The notes under the pieces were generated by a model, which saw nothing but the letters and a program-made list of their open reading frames with translations, was not told where the DNA came from and did no database searches. Position numbers and translations under genes: made by a program. A DNA stretch of 64,000 bases from Epiperipatus broadwayi (taxonomy: Eukaryota > Onychophora > Udeonychophora > Euonychophora > Peripatidae): positions 2,472,738 to 2,536,737 of the forward strand of contig JAQFVV010006200.1 of NCBI GenBank assembly GCA_028023455.1. The letters are read 5' to 3'. How positions within the stretch are numbered: the first letter of the stretch is position 1; each line of letters starts with the position of its first letter. Below, one piece after another: positions 62,640 through 64,000 of the stretch.

Positions 62640-64000
62640 CAATAAAATTGCTAAGTTGAATTATTACTCTTTATAAGTAAACAAATTTAATTGCAATGTT
62701 AAAAGTTAAAATGTTATTTTTTTTACTGTTTTAAATTTATTCAAAATATTTTAAAATTAAACATTTCATTTGTATTTTATGTATTTTATACATGCTTTTG
62801 TATATTTTAAATGTAAATATTGCTAATTTCATTCTAATTTAATACATAATTATATGTAATACATATATAGTGAATAGTGTTCTAGTAATATGTGTATTAA
62901 TGAAAAAAATAATTAATTCTTATGGTAGATGTCTATTATTTTAGTCCTGTTCAATGAAATTCATTTTTCAATACAGTCTAAGATAATAAATACCTATAAC
63001 AAGGATTAATTATTTTCTTCAATAATATACATTAGTATTAATGTCCTATTTATTCCATATAAAAATAAAATATCATTGATTAGTATTATATATATATATT
63101 CTTGATTTTTTTTCCTTCTGTCATGTTGAACGATAATATTAAGTGATAGGAAGTGACTAGAGTTGCTAAATATTATATTGATAAATAATTTCTTTATATA
63201 ATAAAATCCCACATGTGCTATATTTTGTTCCCAGACTCTTTAATGAATAGCAAGTGGATAATAGCTTACATTTTGTTTATTCACAATCCTCTAAAGGATT
63301 GTAAATAAATGTATATAAATAAAAACAGTTAAAACACATACTCATATATATAAGCATTAATATCTTATCATATATGCGTGCATAAACCTACCGGCGTTAA
63401 AATTTAAAAATTGTTATGCTATACACATTCTTAATAATTAATAATAAAATTTAAAAAATGTTTTAATAAGTATTCTTATTTTTTTATTGAGAATGTTTTT
63501 GTTAATAAATTTTTTAGTTGATTGAATTGACTTTATATATATATATTATAGTAATATTACATTGAAATGGGTAACAGATGACTTAATATGGCCACATTTA
63601 TGCAGCCAGGTGTAATGGATCTGTATGCATGCGAACTTCACTTCAGGTATGCTAGTGCTTATATTTTTTATTAACATATGTAAAATTGTAAAAATCACAC
63701 GCACATCCCAAATTTATATCTTAGATTACAGTATATTTGGATCTATTTTGGAATGCTTCATAAATGATATTAAGTTTCAATTAAAACTAATAATTTAATA
63801 AATTAAAATAAAAAAATGATTAGTACTAACAGAGTTTAAATCTCAACTATCTAATGAATAAATAAGTAAGCATTTTCTTAAATAGACAATGGATAAATTA
63901 CTGCTGAAATGTTTCATCCTTAATAACTTTAATTTTAGTTATTTATCCATTGTCTGACATGTAATATATATATATAATACACACAAAAAGACAATGTATG
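62640..64000. other. AT-rich DNA to window end
   Basis: One small palindrome at 63884-63955 with 15-bp termini AGACAATGGATAAAT and ATTTATCCATTGTCT; otherwise nothing recognised. Confidence 0.5.

Overview
This window looks like repeat-rich, intergenic or intronic DNA from an AT-rich invertebrate animal. G+C is low by eye, about a quarter. CpG is scarce outside a few islands. No bacterial or viral gene organisation is present, and no complete host protein-coding gene could be supported. The evidence for an animal is the mix of elements: several non-LTR retrotransposon clades, tRNA-derived SINEs with target-site duplications, foldback and TIR elements, long tri- and tetranucleotide arrays, and type I hammerhead ribozymes inside dispersed and tandem repeats. 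I could not place the species more precisely.

Most notable are at least four short-repeat families or loci carrying hammerhead ribozyme folds, called A to D here. Each has a CUGAUGA-type core, a stem-loop II, GAAA, a very short stem III, an NUH site and a two-part stem I with an internal loop. Family A lies at about 20.1-21.6 and 31.6-34.9 kb, with monomers about 450-500 bp apart. Family B lies at about 50.3, 54.6-55.4, 56.6 and 60.2-61.5 kb, and carries an internal (ATCT)n array in its monomer. Family C is a foldback element at 22.3, 23.5, 51.5 and 62.3 kb. Locus D is a single copy at 27.5 kb. The best preserved ribozymes are at 27544-27603 (+), 51718-51773 (+) and 20189-20247 (-). Tandem and head-to-head arrangement plus the ribozyme resemble the small non-autonomous retroelements called retrozymes or SINE-like hammerhead repeats.

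Layout. 0-1.5 kb: palindromic element and decayed RTE-type endonuclease. 1.5-11.7 kb: mostly featureless AT-rich DNA with one tandem repeat at 4.6-5.0 kb. 11.7-17.4 kb: DNA-transposon cluster (foldbacks, a TA-flanked element, a hAT element with perfect 8-bp TSD, a TTAA-flanked element) and a 340-bp tandem repeat. 17.5-18.9 kb: dead LINE interrupted by a SINE. 20-24 kb: families A and C. 25-26 kb: possible terminal exon, hairpin and AAT array. 27.5 kb: ribozyme D. 28.8-31.6 kb: SINE and a decayed LINE. 31.6-35.7 kb: family A and tandem repeats. 38.6-43.1 kb: two RTE copies, tetranucleotide-rich DNA and a LINE with an inverted 5' part. 44-50 kb: LINE tails and simple repeats. 50-62.6 kb: families B and C, a CR1/L2-like LINE remnant and two very long tetranucleotide arrays.

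All protein-coding traces recognised are broken retrotransposon pieces. The elements interact through insertion: a SINE sits inside a LINE, and ribozyme repeats cluster in inverted and tandem pairs. All structural statements come from reading by eye; no folding or database search was run.
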